Source of the DNA: Polytrichum commune
Lineage: Eukaryota; Streptophyta; Polytrichopsida; Polytrichales; Polytrichaceae
Reading direction: 5' to 3'
NCBI GenBank assembly: GCA_950295325.1
Contig: OX485803.1
Location: forward strand, 74,539,554 to 74,603,553
Length of the DNA stretch: 64,000 nt
Both the position numbers and the translations under genes were made by a program. Under the pieces are notes generated by a model. The model was given only the letters and a program-made list of their open reading frames with translations. It did no database searches and had not been told where the DNA came from. Of this stretch, positions 11,655-23,398 are shown piece by piece (position 1 is the stretch's first letter; each line of letters opens with the position of its first letter).

Positions 11655-12560
11655 CGGGGAGGATTTTGGGCGTAATTAGTCAAGATCTTAGTGTTTCCAA
11701 GATCAATTGGTTACATGTTCACATCTTTTAGTTTTTCTTTATGAAATTAGAAGAATATTTTGCAAGTTCCTCCAAAGATTGTGAATTTTCCTAAAGTGTT
11801 GAATTTGAACCAGTTATTTCTCAAACTCAATTGGTTTATCTGTAACCAATGTTTGGCCGGTATATAGGTGGATGCATGGTATCAAGGAACCTACTTGTGG
11901 GTATCAAAAATTGTAATACCAATCAAGTATTTATATTTTAATGGTTACATTAGGGTGAAAGATTCTTTGCATACCCAAGTTATTATTTGGGTCAATACCA
12001 TTCTAAAACATATTGATACTTGTGAAGGTTCTTATATGGTATATAGACTTGGATGGTAGCGGAAACAAAAATGCCATCAAATGCCCCATACCCTACTAGT
12101 ATTGAAAATGTGAAATCCTCATTATAGATACCTGAATGGTATCACAAAATACAATATCAGACCAAACCTAGTACAGGTCTATCCTTGGCCATGGTATATA
12201 GACCTAAAGGGTATTGAAATAAAGAAATGTCATCATATACCCATACCCTAGCATCAAAAAAAATGTGAAAATCTTCATCATAGATACACGAATGGTATTA
12301 AAAGAAACAAAAAAGACAATATCATATCAACATTGGAGCATACCTCTCATTCATCCAATATAAAAGCGCTGCAAATAGGTTTGCAGCATGAAGGTTATTA
12401 ATTTTTTGTTGCTTTGACACCGGGATCCATTTTGAAGACCTCAAATTAGTCCAATCCAAATCATTTGAGATGAATCACCCACAAACCTATAGGGGTTCAA
12501 GTCTTTATATTGGATGGATAAGAGGTACGCTCAAATGCGATAATTCCATCTCTCCCTTGC
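11655..12560 (+). repeat. Dispersed repeat families A and B, adjoining copies
   Basis: Family A (11655-11850) has GAGGATTTTGGGCGTAATTAG-like sequence, then GTTACATGTT and an AACCAGTTATTTCTCAAACTC block; relatives are at about 26165-26600, 26870-27290 and 35600-35820. Family B (11865-12560) has GGTATCAA, GGTGAAAGATTCTTTGCATA, CCCAAGTTATTATTTGGGTC and ends near TTGGATGGATAAGAGGTACG; relatives are at 34590-35060 and, inverted, 39455-39650. No coding capacity was recognised. Confidence 0.6.
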
Positions 12561-12727
12561 TTACTACCCTTCCATCCTTCAAAAAGCTCCCACATTCAAG
12601 AAAGTGTGACTGCAAATTTGTGTTTATTTTTATCACAAGCATAGGTCCCCAAATCAAAACTTCATTCATTAGCACTACAATAAACATCTAGTTTAGTCCT
12701 CATTTAGCATGGCCTACACTATTCATT

Positions 12728-12783
12728 ATCGACTCACATATGATGAATGGACACACATCGACACGCATCGACACACATTGACA
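12728..12783. repeat. Short tandem repeat, CGACACACAT-type units
   Basis: Successive units ACACACATCG, ACACGCATCG and ACACACATTGACAC. The surrounding 12560-14040 segment is intergenic and AT-rich, with no gene recognised. Confidence 0.65.
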
Positions 12784-12956
12784 CTAGGTCACAATAAGAC
12801 AAGTATCATATGACACTTGTTGATATGTGACAAATCAAAAAGACCAATCTAATCAACAAGGCACACCACATTGAATGACACACTAAATCATATATTAGTG
12901 TGATACCCTTCTCGATGTCAAAATAATCAAAATGAGGGAAGAAAACAACAAAGGAA

Positions 12957-12958
<2 letters not shown>

Positions 12959-12991
<33 letters not shown>

Positions 12992-12993
12992 AC
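12959..12993. repeat. (CT)n/(CA)n microsatellite
   Basis: CTCTCTCTC runs directly into about 13 CA units. Further downstream, at 13080-13130, lies an imperfect ACAACAAACG repeat. Confidence 0.9.
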
Positions 12994-13135
12994 AAGCTAT
13001 TTGTGAAGCCATGCCCAAACTGACATTTAAATATATTTGGACAAACCACTTGTCCAAAAATAATAAGGGATGTGCATTTGTGGGGACAAAAACAACAAAC
13101 GACAACAACAAACGACAACAACAAAACCAACAACA

Positions 13136-13222
13136 CATCAACCACAACTTCAAAGTTTGTATTCCATGTTCATCAACCACAACTTCAAAGTTTGTATTCC
13201 ATGTTCATCAACCACCATATTT
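13136..13222. repeat. 35-bp tandem repeat, ~2.3 units
   Basis: CATCAACCACAACTTCAAAG starts units at 13136 and 13171. A partial unit begins at 13206 with CATCAACCACC. The first two units are identical as read. Confidence 0.85.
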
Positions 13223-14050
13223 GTGTAGTTTTGTGATTTAGTGTACGTCATATTGGCTGTTGGAATTGTCCAAAATTCACGCACAAATCCAAATATACCT
13301 AAATCCTACTTCTAAATGTAATTTTCAACCCACACATAATAAGTACATTTGGTCATGGAGTTTTCTACTCACGCTAAACTTTCAGCCCACATTAATAGGT
13401 GTGAAAGGTGTATGTAGCTCTACCCACTTATGTTGATCCATAAGCATGCACGTTGGATCAATTGGGACACATATAGTCGTGGGTACATGAATGTGGCTTC
13501 AAAGATGCTCGTGAGTTCACAAATGAAACACTGAATTTGGTACACCATGAGCATCTCCGCAAAACTATAGCATAACAATTGCCTTCATATTATGAGCCCA
13601 ATATTACTTTTCTAGTGTTCCACTTTAATTTTATCGACGAGGAGGTTTAAAGTGTTGTCCATAAATGCCACCCTATGAGGCGGCCATATTACTTGTCATT
13701 TTTTAAAACAACTTAAGGTAGATATGCCTAATTTGGTTACTTCTCTTAATTGGACACCTACATTTGAGCGGTTTGTGGTATGTGGCTCCAAAATGGATAT
13801 CAACCATACACGTGTTTAAAAAAATTGGACCACATGATCAAAAATATGATAGTCACTCTAGTTTCAACAATCCAGCGATGGGGGGGATATAATATGACCA
13901 TTGAATGCACATGAGAATCTTCACTTTCATAATACATAGAATATTCATATGAGCTTCAATTTTTATGAGGAAAGTACCTATGGCCTCGATTTGGATTTTG
14001 CAAATCACATTGTGGTAATTGCGTGTTCCATATTCCTCATAGAAGTGGGC

Positions 14051-15167
14051 GGCGGACATTAAGTTCCCCCATACGAACTATGGGGGGTGTCAGATCCGGG
14101 CGGAGGCAGCCTTCAGGGAAATTTCTGAACCCGACCGAAAACTGTTGCCCGCCCCACCCAACTTCGAAAAAAATATTGAAGGCCGCTTGACTACAAATCC
14201 CATATTGAGTGCACTTCACCTTCAAGGTCTAAAATCCAATATATATGTGCAGTTCCAATTAGTAAATAAGCAATTCATTGGGATTTCATTCCGGAAATGA
14301 AACCATCAATGAAGCACGTAATTAACTTGGAGGTCAAATAAAATTACAAAATCCTCATTAACATTGAGGTTATAATTTTTATGACTTACCATTTAAAATT
14401 GTCTTTGTCATTCTAAAATGACACTTAAATTTAGTGTGCTGATTTAGTATGTATATTTTATAATGGTTTAGTAATGCCGCCTACTTTTACAAGTATTCAT
14501 ACACATTCGAATCAATTAAGTGTGATTTAATGTCATTAAGTCTAATTAATTCTGATTAATCCTAATTAAGCCCAAATAAATCAGAAAGTATGCTTCCCAA
14601 ATTAAGTAAGACTAATTAATCATAATTCTTAATTACTGGAATTAAATATAATTAATTCCAGTAATTAAATGAATAAATCTAATTAATTCCAGTAATTTAA
14701 TTAATTAATTTTGTATGAATACTTGTGAAAGTAGACGGAATTACTAAAACATTATAAAATATACATACTAAATCAGCACACTAAATTTAAATGTCATTTT
14801 AGAATGACAAAGACAATTTTAAATGGTAAGTCATAAAAATTATAACCTCAATGTTAATGAGGATTTTGTAATTTTATTTGACCTCCAAGTTAATTACGTG
14901 CTTCATTGATGGTTTCATTTCCGGAATGAAATCCCAATGAATTGCTTATTTACTAATTGGATCTGCACATATATATTGGATTTTAGACCTTGAAGGTGAA
15001 GTGCACTCAATATGGGATTTGTAGTCAAGCGGCCTTCAATATTTTTTTCGAAGTTGGGCGGGGCGGGCAACAATTTTCAGTCGGGTTCAAAAATTTCCCT
15101 GAAGGCTGCCCCCGCCCGGATCTGACACCCCCCATAGTTCGTATGGGGGAACTTATTAATGTCCGCC
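14051..15167. mobile_element. Mutator-like foldback element, ~456-bp inverted arms, 9-bp target duplication
   Basis: A 1117-bp palindrome. The left arm 14051-~14505 begins GGCGGACATTAAGTTCCCCC. The right arm ~14712-15167 ends with its complement and is near-identical throughout. The arms are separated by about 205 bp of AT-rich AATTAATTCCAGTAATTA-type repeats. The element is flanked by a perfect 9-bp direct repeat GAAGTGGGC at 14042-14050 and 15168-15176. Long terminal inverted repeats with a 9-bp duplication are characteristic of non-autonomous Mutator-like elements. Each arm contains the same short open frame in opposite orientations, which is a by-product of the palindrome. Confidence 0.93.
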
Positions 15168-15469
15168 GAAGTGGGCTAGTCAGAAAGAAAAGAAAAGAAG
15201 GAAGAAAAAAATGAAACCATTAGGATCCATTTACCTTACAATGTGCGATCCACTTACAATGTTAAAAAATGAAAAAATGAAAAATCATGCTTATATCCAG
15301 GGCTCAGGAAGCATCACAAAATCCCTGACACCCCCTCCACGTTGGGTGAATGTTTATAGTGGACGGATGAGAAGTATATTCTCCGGCTCTGGAGATTCTT
15401 CTTTCGTATGATGGGAACGCAGGGAACTCGCAGGACACGTACATTGGTTGTGTACCCCACAACCAGCTA

Positions 15470-15836
15470 GGGTACGTAGAGTACTACTGCTACTGACCAC
15501 CCAATAGCGACCTATCTTTCTACCTACCTTGCACACTATAGGTAGGTAGATATTCCGTACCTACATATAGAGCACTACTGTCCACGCAGATAGGTAGGTA
15601 GATATTATATACCCGCCAATAACGACCCGCCTTCCTACCTCTCTGTCCACGTAGACTGGTAGGTAGATGGTATGTAGCTACCCTCCACGGTTCCACCCTC
15701 CACCTGGTTTCAGATCCCGTGAAAGACGGCGACCTTTGGGAATCCGGGAAAGGTACCTACCCAGATCCCTCCCTAACCTATCTTTTTGGATCTACCAGCG
15801 GTCGGTCGGTCGGTCAGTCGGCCGGGCGGGCGGTGG
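15470..15836. repeat. Tandem GGTAGGTAGATA-rich region and (GGTC)n
   Basis: Imperfect repeats of about 115 bp contain AATAGCGACC / AATAACGACC and TAGGTAGGTAGATATT at about 15480-15670. A (CGGT/GGTC)n run followed by GGGCGG occupies about 15799-15833. No coding function is inferred. Confidence 0.6.
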
Positions 15837-15879
15837 AATGGGTATGAGAATGCCAGGCACAAAATTCACTATAGGTTAA

Positions 15880-16458
15880 GGGCCACTTCACACATGAGCC
15901 AAGAGCCGTGACCTTGTAATGGTGAGGACCCTTGACTCTCATCCAAAGGCCGTACCATGGGTGTTGGGAAAGCCGTTTTATGTAGTCACGGGCCCTCAAG
16001 TACAGTGTGAAGTGAGAATGGACCATGTTGTGGGACCATTGCATATTTTGTCGGCGGGAAAAGAGGAGAGGATTTGGTTTAATATAATATGTTTCAAACT
16101 TTATCAATTTAAGATCATTACTTGGTGGTGTTTGTGTGTCCTGGAATTTGTCTTGAAATATGTTTTGAAATCTATCCGGCTAGAAAAAACTATTAAAAAA
16201 ATCATGATTTCCCGGAATTTTCGTCAAGCCCACCTCCAAGAGGTGGGCTTGACACAAATTTTGTTAGACCACGCACCCTTATCCACAACATGCCATGTAG
16301 GACTTCATGTAGACTTTTCATTCATGAACTTTGCTTTGGGCCTTTAGGCCTTCACCTCCTAGTTTGAAGTGAACTTGGACGGTCTTCGCCTTTTCAACCA
16401 ATGAGAGCTCTTACATTGCCATGGTCAGGGGCCTTCAGCCTTGTGTGTGAAGTGGCCC
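15880..16458 (+). mobile_element. Harbinger/Tourist-like MITE, family 'CTTCACAC', TAA duplication
   Basis: The ends are GGGCCACTTCACACATGAG and the complement GTGTGTGAAGTGGCCC. Flanking TAA duplications are at 15877-15879 and 16459-16461. Subterminal AGCCAAGAGCCGTGACC is shared with the copies at 16527, 31325 and 4946. Length is 579 bp. A perfect hairpin, GTCAAGCCCACCTC paired with GAGGTGGGCTTGAC (16223-16252), lies within it. Confidence 0.9.
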
Positions 16459-16526
16459 TAATTACACACGACTGACACGATGAAGTGAAGCGACCCATCA
16501 CATGTGCATCAAAAATAAGAAATTGA

Positions 16527-17241
16527 GGGCCACTTCACGCACGAGCCAAGAGTAGGGACCATGAAATTGTGGGAGCCCAAAAGAAAGTGTCCAAAGGCCG
16601 TCCCTACACACCTCCAAAACCATGTAATGTGGTCATGAGCCCTCAAGTGTAGTGTGAAGCCATATGTGACCGGGCCCCCAACCAAATGCTATTTCAACAA
16701 ATATTTATTTGTGCGGGTCCACACACATGATAAAATATAACAAATCAATGGTTGTGAGGTTTCAGAGTGCCATGGTCTCCCACTGTTGTGTTAAGGATGC
16801 CTCCAAGAGGTGGTTTTGGAAAATAATCCAAGTGAACATGAAACATGACCCATTTGATGCCATGTGAGAATACACCTAGATTTTACACCCATCTCACATT
16901 CACATACTCCGTTGGTCCCTCAAGCGTAGTATGAAGCGATCTTGGACCAGCTCCGCCTTTTCCACTAATGAGAGTGCTTGAAGTGCAATGGTCACCGGCT
17001 CGCATTCTCGTGTGTTCACACACGGACCAAGGGCCGTGGCCATGTAATTGTGAGGACCCTTGACTCTCCTCCAAAGACTATACCATGTGTTTAGCCGACA
17101 TGATACTGATAATTTCTTTGTGCCCTTAAGCCTTCCACCTTCTCGTGTGAAGTGAACTTGGATTGTCTTGGTCTTTTCGACCAATGAGAGATCTTATAAT
17201 GCAATGGTCACAAGCCCTTAGTCTCGTGCGTGAAGCGGCCA
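16527..17241 (+). mobile_element. Harbinger/Tourist-like MITE, family 'CTTCACAC', TGA duplication
   Basis: 715 bp, starting GGGCCACTTCACGCACGAGC and ending with the complement (last base changed). Flanked by TGA at 16524-16526 and 17242-17244. It lies only 68 bp from the related copy at 15880-16458 in the same orientation. The internal sequence is colinear with the 31325 copy, with an extra subterminal block near 17020-17180. Confidence 0.88.
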
Positions 17242-17244
17242 TGA

Positions 17245-18683
17245 TGTGCTTGTACTTTCTCACGATGTGGCTACTATTTTCATGAGTTCGGTGCTTAATA
17301 GAAATATGCATGCAAGTGTTAAATGACCTTTTATGGCATTGGTTTTTGTAACTAGCATCAATCATTCTCTCTTGTTTTACTTTCAATAGAGTTGTTTTTA
17401 GAAGATTGGGATAGAATGTGAAGCACAAGAAAAAAATTCTCAAGTTTCAATGTACCGTAGGGTGTTCTCTAGTTCATCATTTTGAATGCTAAAAGCTAAT
17501 TTTGATGTTATATTGAACATGGCCTTGACCAATGTGGATACAACATGTGGCAAGAATAAATTTCCAATGTTGAACCAGTCAACACCCTATACTATTTTAA
17601 TTTTCTATAGCTTGTTTTTTCCATGTTATGGAAAGGGCTAGTTAAAAAATCTACCAAGGTAAAGAGGGTGAAATATTAAATTAAATTAAATTAAAAAATC
17701 ATCCCCATATGTTTGCGATTTAATTATCTTGAGTGGGTTCTCTAAAATAACTCCATGGATTTTATTCTAAATTTGGGGTCAATATATTCTACATGCTCTT
17801 ATATAATGGGTTATGTTTTCACCTTGGGTAATAGTGGTTGGGCCCACCTCTTTGGTCCAATTCTAGCCCCATGGTAGGAACTATTAAACATGTGATCAAA
17901 GAGGTTTTCCTCCTATTCTTGGCGTTACCAAAGTTTAATTCCAAATTTGAATGTTTTGTATTGGAAACATGTAATTTAAGCTTGGGAACCTTTTGGGAGC
18001 TACAAGGGAGGGCATATCTACTTTGGAAATGTTACAACTCGTCCATTGGGAAGGTGAAAACCCAATGAAATGATCTATCAACTTTATTTTCTATAACTAG
18101 CATCAAAGAAAAAGTATTATGGTATTTAGTAGCATGGTGGGATACTTTAGATGACAACCTTGCATTTTAGTATGCAAGAAAAACATATTTGTGAGCGTAC
18201 TAATGGCAAGTGTCATGTGTTTACATTCTAGTACCCAAGAGGACGATACTTCCTTGCTTATGTCGGACGGCATTTGCAAAATGAATAGTTGTCAATATGC
18301 ATGCTATTCACTCTACAAGGGTGGGGAGGTTTGTCTCAAAATGAAATATTTTTGCCAGCCAACTGCAATCTTTATGGTATTTAGTGTCACATGTATAACA
18401 ATGCCACTTACCCTATTTTGAGGCATATGCTAGGTTACATCGATGGTTAACGACTTCACCATGAGTGTCACCTCATGACACTTGGCATTCAAGTGCGCTT
18501 ATTGATAGCTTGCCATGAGTATGTTTGATGGTTGGTATGGGGTGCATGCCTATGGTACACAATGGTCCACAAGTTGACTAAAGTGTAAACAAATGAAACT
18601 TGACATTAGTATGCTCAAGAACATATTCCTCTTGCTTATACCAGAATGTAAAACGCATGCAACTTGTCATCAATATATTCAAT
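17245..18683. other. Intergenic; no gene recognised
   Basis: AT-rich sequence with an (ATTAA)n patch near 17675-17695. A decayed family D segment appears from about 18360 (TTTATGGTATTTAGTGTCAC) onward. No open frame here shows conserved protein features. Confidence 0.5.
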
Positions 18684-19535
18684 ATCTTCTTCTTGCATAC
18701 TAGATCACAAAACTATCATCTCACGTATCTCAATGTGTAGTGCTATACATTATAGTGTGAATATATTTCACTCGGAAAAAGTTGCTTACAATATGTCGAC
18801 GACTAATGTCATATTGACAATTAAAGGATGTGACACTTTGAGACTTCTACACATCTAATTTAGGCCCTTCGCAAATAGTGCACGTGACACCAAAAACACC
18901 ATAAAACGGTGTGGAGGTGCAACACCCCTACTGACATCTTCTTCTTGCATACTAGAACACAAAACTATCATCTCACGTATCTCAATGTGTTGCGCCATAC
19001 ATTAGGGGTTGTCACACCTCTTTCTTCCCATTCTCGGTGAATGGAGAATGGGGACGTGGCACACTCTCCTTGAATGGCGGAGGGCCCATTCTCGGAGAAT
19101 GGAGAATGGAGAATGGAGAAAACTTCTTGCGTGAAGGTTTTACTGTTTTTCACCTGGGGTCGCTTCTTTTTGTTGTGGCAGGGCTTTAGTTTACCACATG
19201 CCGGCGACACTGGTAATTCCCATTCTCCATTTCTCCATTCTCCATGGGCCACAAAGGGGTGTCACACCTTTCTCCATGGAGAAGCTATCCTATTGGCTCC
19301 TCTTTGTCCTCTTTCTCCCATTCTTCATTCTCCGAGGAGGTGTGACAACCCCTATTATAATGTGAATATATTTCACTCGGAAAAAGTTGCTTGTGTCGAC
19401 GACTAATGTCATATTACAATTAAAGGACGTGACACTTTGAGACCTCCACGCATCTAGTTTATAGGGCCCTTCGCAAATAGTGCACGTGACACCAAAAACA
19501 CCATAAAACGGTGTGGGGGTGCAACACGCCTACTG
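18684..19535 (+). repeat. Direct tandem duplication (~250 bp) of family D; second unit carries a MITE
   Basis: Unit 1 (18684-18930) and unit 2 (18936-19535) share ATCTTCTTCTTGCATACTAG, ATCTCACGTATCTCAATGTG, TTTCACTCGGAAAAAGTTGC and the terminal GTGACACCAAAAACACC. Unit 2 is longer only because of a 350-bp insertion at 19005-19352. Confidence 0.85.
19005..19352. mobile_element. MITE with GGGGTTGTCACACC termini
   Basis: The ends GGGGTTGTCACACCTC and GAGGTGTGACAACCCC are perfect inverted repeats. The interior is rich in GGAGAATGG / CCATTCTCC on both strands. Alignment with uninterrupted unit 1 gives the empty site CATACATTATA and suggests a TTA duplication, though the exact right boundary is ambiguous by 2 bp. 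Confidence 0.85.
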
Positions 19536-20204
19536 ATGGGGGTTGAGCCATAGCCAGACAAGTTGTTACCTAATAAGCTTGTAAAGTAGTATGGTGGGCT
19601 TGAGGCAACACTTTTTAAAGTGCATTAAGAATATACAAGGCTAAATTGGGGACACATGGTGACCTGACATGCAGGCCTTGGATGGACGTGCACTGTTGCA
19701 GGCCTTCTTTATTTAGCCACCCAATAAACCTCAGACCGCGGCCGGAGACGACTCTCCTCTGTCTGGCCTCCTCACCTACTTATTAGTATTATTATAACGA
19801 CTGTCCCTAGTATAATAATACTACTGCGGGGTGGGGGCTCTTCTGCCACCAGAGGTCTGCGGGCAGCATGCAAAATTTTGGGCCCAGGAGGATTGCATGC
19901 GTGCTTGACATGCCCCCAATAAGTGTGGGCAGGGGGCAGCAGAGGGCCCATAATTTCCCAACCCCGGCATTACTCAGCGCGCTCATTAGTGCTCCACTTG
20001 AACCCCAGAAAAAGCCACCCTATGTTTGCGGATCGTGTTCAGGAATCTGTTCCCCTGGTGGTTCCCAAGCGTTCCCTTTAGTCCTTGCTACAAAGGGAGG
20101 AACCCCTAACTTAAATCGGTACATAATAAGGGTGTTGTGTCCTTGAGAAGTGGGAACGGAACACGTTGATGCAAATCTTATAGCCCACCCACACTTATTA
20201 CTAA
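19536..20204. other. Intergenic; no gene recognised
   Basis: Mixed composition with a GC-rich patch at 19735-19770 and a short inverted pair around 19785-19835 (ATTAGTATTATTATAACG / TATAATAATACTA). No supported coding region. Confidence 0.45.
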
Positions 20205-20755
20205 TATGGTAGCCACACCGGGGGCCGTGTCACTGGGGCGCTCCATGGCCCCAAGCGCAAACCCAATCCGGGCCATGGGAGCATCCCGGGCCCATCAACG
20301 GCCCACAAGCCTCGCGGGCAGCCACCCCTGCCGGGATGCGGGTTTAGGGTTTATGGCCCAAAAATTTCCCGGGCACTAGCCCAGAGGTTGCCTTCCCCCT
20401 CTTTCATGGGCCCGACCCTGGCCAGGCCTTGCCCGCGAGGCTTCTGGGCCATTGATGGGCCTGGGGTGCTCCCATGGCTCGGATTGGGTTTGCGATTGGG
20501 GCCATGGAGCACCCTAGTAACACGGCATTGGGGGTCCAGTCGGGCCCCAGCCAACCCAGATGGTGCAAGGCCCTCCCGGTGATGGTGTCGCTTATCTAGG
20601 GCACTAAGGACAACACTCTTACTTTGCATCCAGCCAGTCGGGGCCCTTTTGGACGTTATCCTTAGTGCCCTGGATGGGCGGCACCAACACTGGGGGGGCT
20701 GCACCGGCCGGGCTGGTTGGACCCTGGTTGGACCCCCCGGTGTGGTTATCATATG
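20205..20755. mobile_element. GC-rich inverted-repeat element
   Basis: A GC-rich block (visibly >60%) in AT-rich surroundings. The outer ends CCACACCGGGGG (about 20212) and CCCCCCGGTGTGG (about 20732) are inverted. A second, internal inverted repeat pairs 20224-20320 with 20430-20526 (about 97 bp, roughly 88% identity by eye). A 133-codon minus-strand open frame is probably a composition artefact. No superfamily could be assigned; ATAT at both outer edges could be a duplication or part of the TIR. Confidence 0.65.
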
Positions 20756-21947
20756 ATGTGGGCCACTAGTGAATAATGAGTACCAACACTAGTTACATCG
20801 AGTGGCTTTCAATGGCTAGACCAACTCAAAAAATGGTCCCTATTGGTAGGAGTTGTTCACTAGTGGACCACACTAGTAAGTATGGGTGGGCTATTAATTA
20901 GTATTCTTAGTTTGTAATCTTTATGGGAGAGAAGGAATATTGCATGTGAACGTGCCTCTCGTTCACCTAACTCAAAAGTCATGAAATAATTATTATGCAT
21001 TCCGGATGTTACTATTTGGTATGTTGACACCGGAATTTGTTTTAATGACTTGGAATTAGTCTATTTGAGTCGTTTGAGATGAATGAGCCATGAACTAGAA
21101 GGGGATCAAGTTTTTGTCTTGGATGGACGAGAGGTGTGTGCGTATGCAATAATTCCCTCTTTCTCACTTTTTGCAAGTTAATTATTTATAATACATTTAG
21201 TTCGTTTATTATATGATATATGATATGATTTTTTAATTTTTTTTTAATTTTTTTTTTGGAGCCCACAAACACTTATAGTTCATAACCGTGTGATAACCTA
21301 CCACAACAAGTACAACCACCCAACATTGCTCCATGGTCTCTCATAATTTCATCAAGCATAACTCAAAGAGGTGGTCAAAATTAACATGTCTAGCAAGATG
21401 AAGAACATTATACGCTTCGGTTATTCTTTCATGGTTGATGACTTTGCATACGAGTGAGTGATCACTATAAAACGTTTTCACATACGACCGATGGCTCATC
21501 CATGATTTTCCACATTTTGTGCATGAGTTAATTGATTGTGAGCTAACAACTCCCGTGGCATGTCATCCACTCTCCACTCATTCGGTTATCTTGTCCCTTT
21601 GTGTAGATTTTGGTGGGTGTTGTAAAGGGCAACCTATTCCATCTATAACTAGTGCTAGAAGGTGTTTCATGACCTCAACCAATGTAGAAATGACACAAGG
21701 CAACTTCTAAAGACAAAATGATTGTTTTTTTGCATAATAATAATAAATGTAAGCCAATAACACATGCAACATAGATTCAACGAAGGATTCGTTTTGGGCT
21801 ATGCACAATGCATCATGCATTTCATAGGTAAATCCATGAAAAACGTATGTAAAAAACAAAGGCTTTTGTTTTTTCTTCTCTAAATGTAATTAACCTCCTA
21901 ATCTATCTAACTTGTACAAATAGTCAAACATGTACAGTTGATACAAG
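20756..21947. other. Intergenic; weak family B remnant
   Basis: At about 21040-21180 the order GACACCGGAATTTG, GATGAATGAG, TTGGATGGACGAGAGG resembles the end of the family B repeat at 12410-12560. A T-rich low-complexity stretch lies at 21225-21260. No gene seen. Confidence 0.5.
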
Positions 21948-22143
21948 CTACACTAATTATCCCAATTAGTGTGTGTTACTATTTGGATCTATGCACTGCT
22001 GTAACTATTTATTGAGAATGTAATATTTTACAAGCAAAGTCATTTATGTTCTATAATGTCATAACAAACATATTGAACCTTCATTAATAAATATTCAACT
22101 CACGAGTAAGTTGTTATAGCACTAATTGGGATAATCAATGTAC
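21948..22143. mobile_element. MITE, family 'GATTATCCC', copy 1
   Basis: About 196 bp. The left end CTACACTAATTATCCCAATT and the complement of the right end, GTACATTGATTATCCCAATT, form terminal inverted repeats. Similarity extends inward through GCACT and ATAAC blocks. A second copy is at 33543-33765. The target duplication is unresolved. Confidence 0.8.
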
Positions 22144-23112
22144 TTGTTTTGTGAAACATCTATATGAATTGCTCGAGAATTAAGATTATATTTTGGACAT
22201 ATACACAAAACTAAACTATTGAGTCCATTTACAAAGTAAGTTATGATTCGTGTAAGGCACACTACTTAGTATCTTTACATATGTTGGCTTAACTATACTT
22301 AACATTAACATAATCAACCGTAACCACTATAGTGATTATGGTGTTGTGGGCAAAGGTGCAGTGTGACTTACTCTCCGCAATCCTATAGTGTGGCCAACAC
22401 TATACACCATCATGCAAGAAAATAACGTGCAACCCTAATTACACTTGGACCTTCAAGCACTCGTTATAATCTTAAGTTTCACTTCTAATTGTGGATAACA
22501 TGTCAAATAAAGTTATCGAAAACGTAAATCCAAAGAGCATAGTCTCAAGTTTCATGAATGTAAGCATCGAGGGAGAAAATACAAAAACAACCGATGTTTG
22601 GATTATCATTGCAATCGAATGATGAGATCCAGAGGTGATCTTGGTGTCTATGGAAAGAATATAATTAGTGTGGGTTTTGTCAATAAATTGCAAGATCTCA
22701 TTGACTTCTTCAAGTTCAGAGTCCAACCAACGCTCCGATAACTAAGCTTAACCAATCAAGGGAGGCTGATGAGTATCTTATATTCACTCAAAAAGCGGCC
22801 ACTGGTGTTCTGGAACACAAGGAATGCACTTTGTGTAAGTTCAAGTTAAGTTAAAGACCAGTAAATGAGCTTCAACATGAATTTGTGAAGCCAGAAGCCT
22901 AGCCACTAAAGACTTCATCAAAGCATAATATGCATGTGTCTTATTAGGGCCGCCCAGCCCCCATCTTCACATGATGGCTTCAAGTCGTAAAGTGATTCTG
23001 GCTTCTTAACACCTACCGGAGGGGTTAAGTTAGTAGCAAAAACTTGCCCTTTTTAGATTGGTTGTTGATTCATCTCAATTTAAGTTCAATAGATTGATTC
23101 AAGGTTTTCGAT
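22144..23112. other. Intergenic; no gene recognised
   Basis: AT-rich sequence. The longest open frame (84 codons, minus strand, near 22472-22726) has no recognisable domain. Confidence 0.45.
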
Positions 23113-23398
23113 CCCAATTTTGGGTGTTTCTCAAGAGTCCCACTGGTGATACTAGGGCCACACCAAAAAGCCCAACCCTACGTATTCTCCGGAAATACAG
23201 GGTTGGGATTTCAAATGGTTGGAGCTACTGGAGTGGCTGGAAGCAGGCGGGTAGCTCCAGCAAGCCACTCCAGTAGCTCCAGCCATCTAAAATCCCAACC
23301 CTGTATTTCCAGAGAATACGTAGGGCTGGGTTTTTTGGTGACTGGAGCTGCTGAGCATTTCGGTGTGGCCCTGGTATGAGAAACCCCAATTTTGTGAG
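23113..23398. mobile_element. Near-palindromic MITE, ~120-bp arms
   Basis: GGGCCACACC (23155) and GGTGTGGCCC (ending 23371) begin inverted arms that include CCCAACCCTACGTATTCTC and GGTTGGAGCTACTGGAGTGG. Their complements follow after a short centre near 23240-23262. Similarity extends outward through CAATTTTGGGTGTTTCTCA and AGAAACCCCAATTTT, so the true ends may be near 23113 and 23398. No clear target duplication. Confidence 0.8.

Noticed and set aside
12959-12993. CRISPR-like or other regularly spaced array
   Set aside because: Only dinucleotide microsatellites and degenerate short tandem repeats are present; there is no repeat-spacer structure, and the genome is a plant's.
14037-15214. Two similar short proteins in opposite orientation (MKVKCTQYGICSQ...)
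   Set aside because: They are the two arms of one palindromic transposon, not a conserved gene pair.
20351-20752. 133-codon minus-strand open frame in a GC-rich block
   Set aside because: It lies inside an inverted-repeat element, and its Pro/Arg/Gly-rich content follows from base composition.
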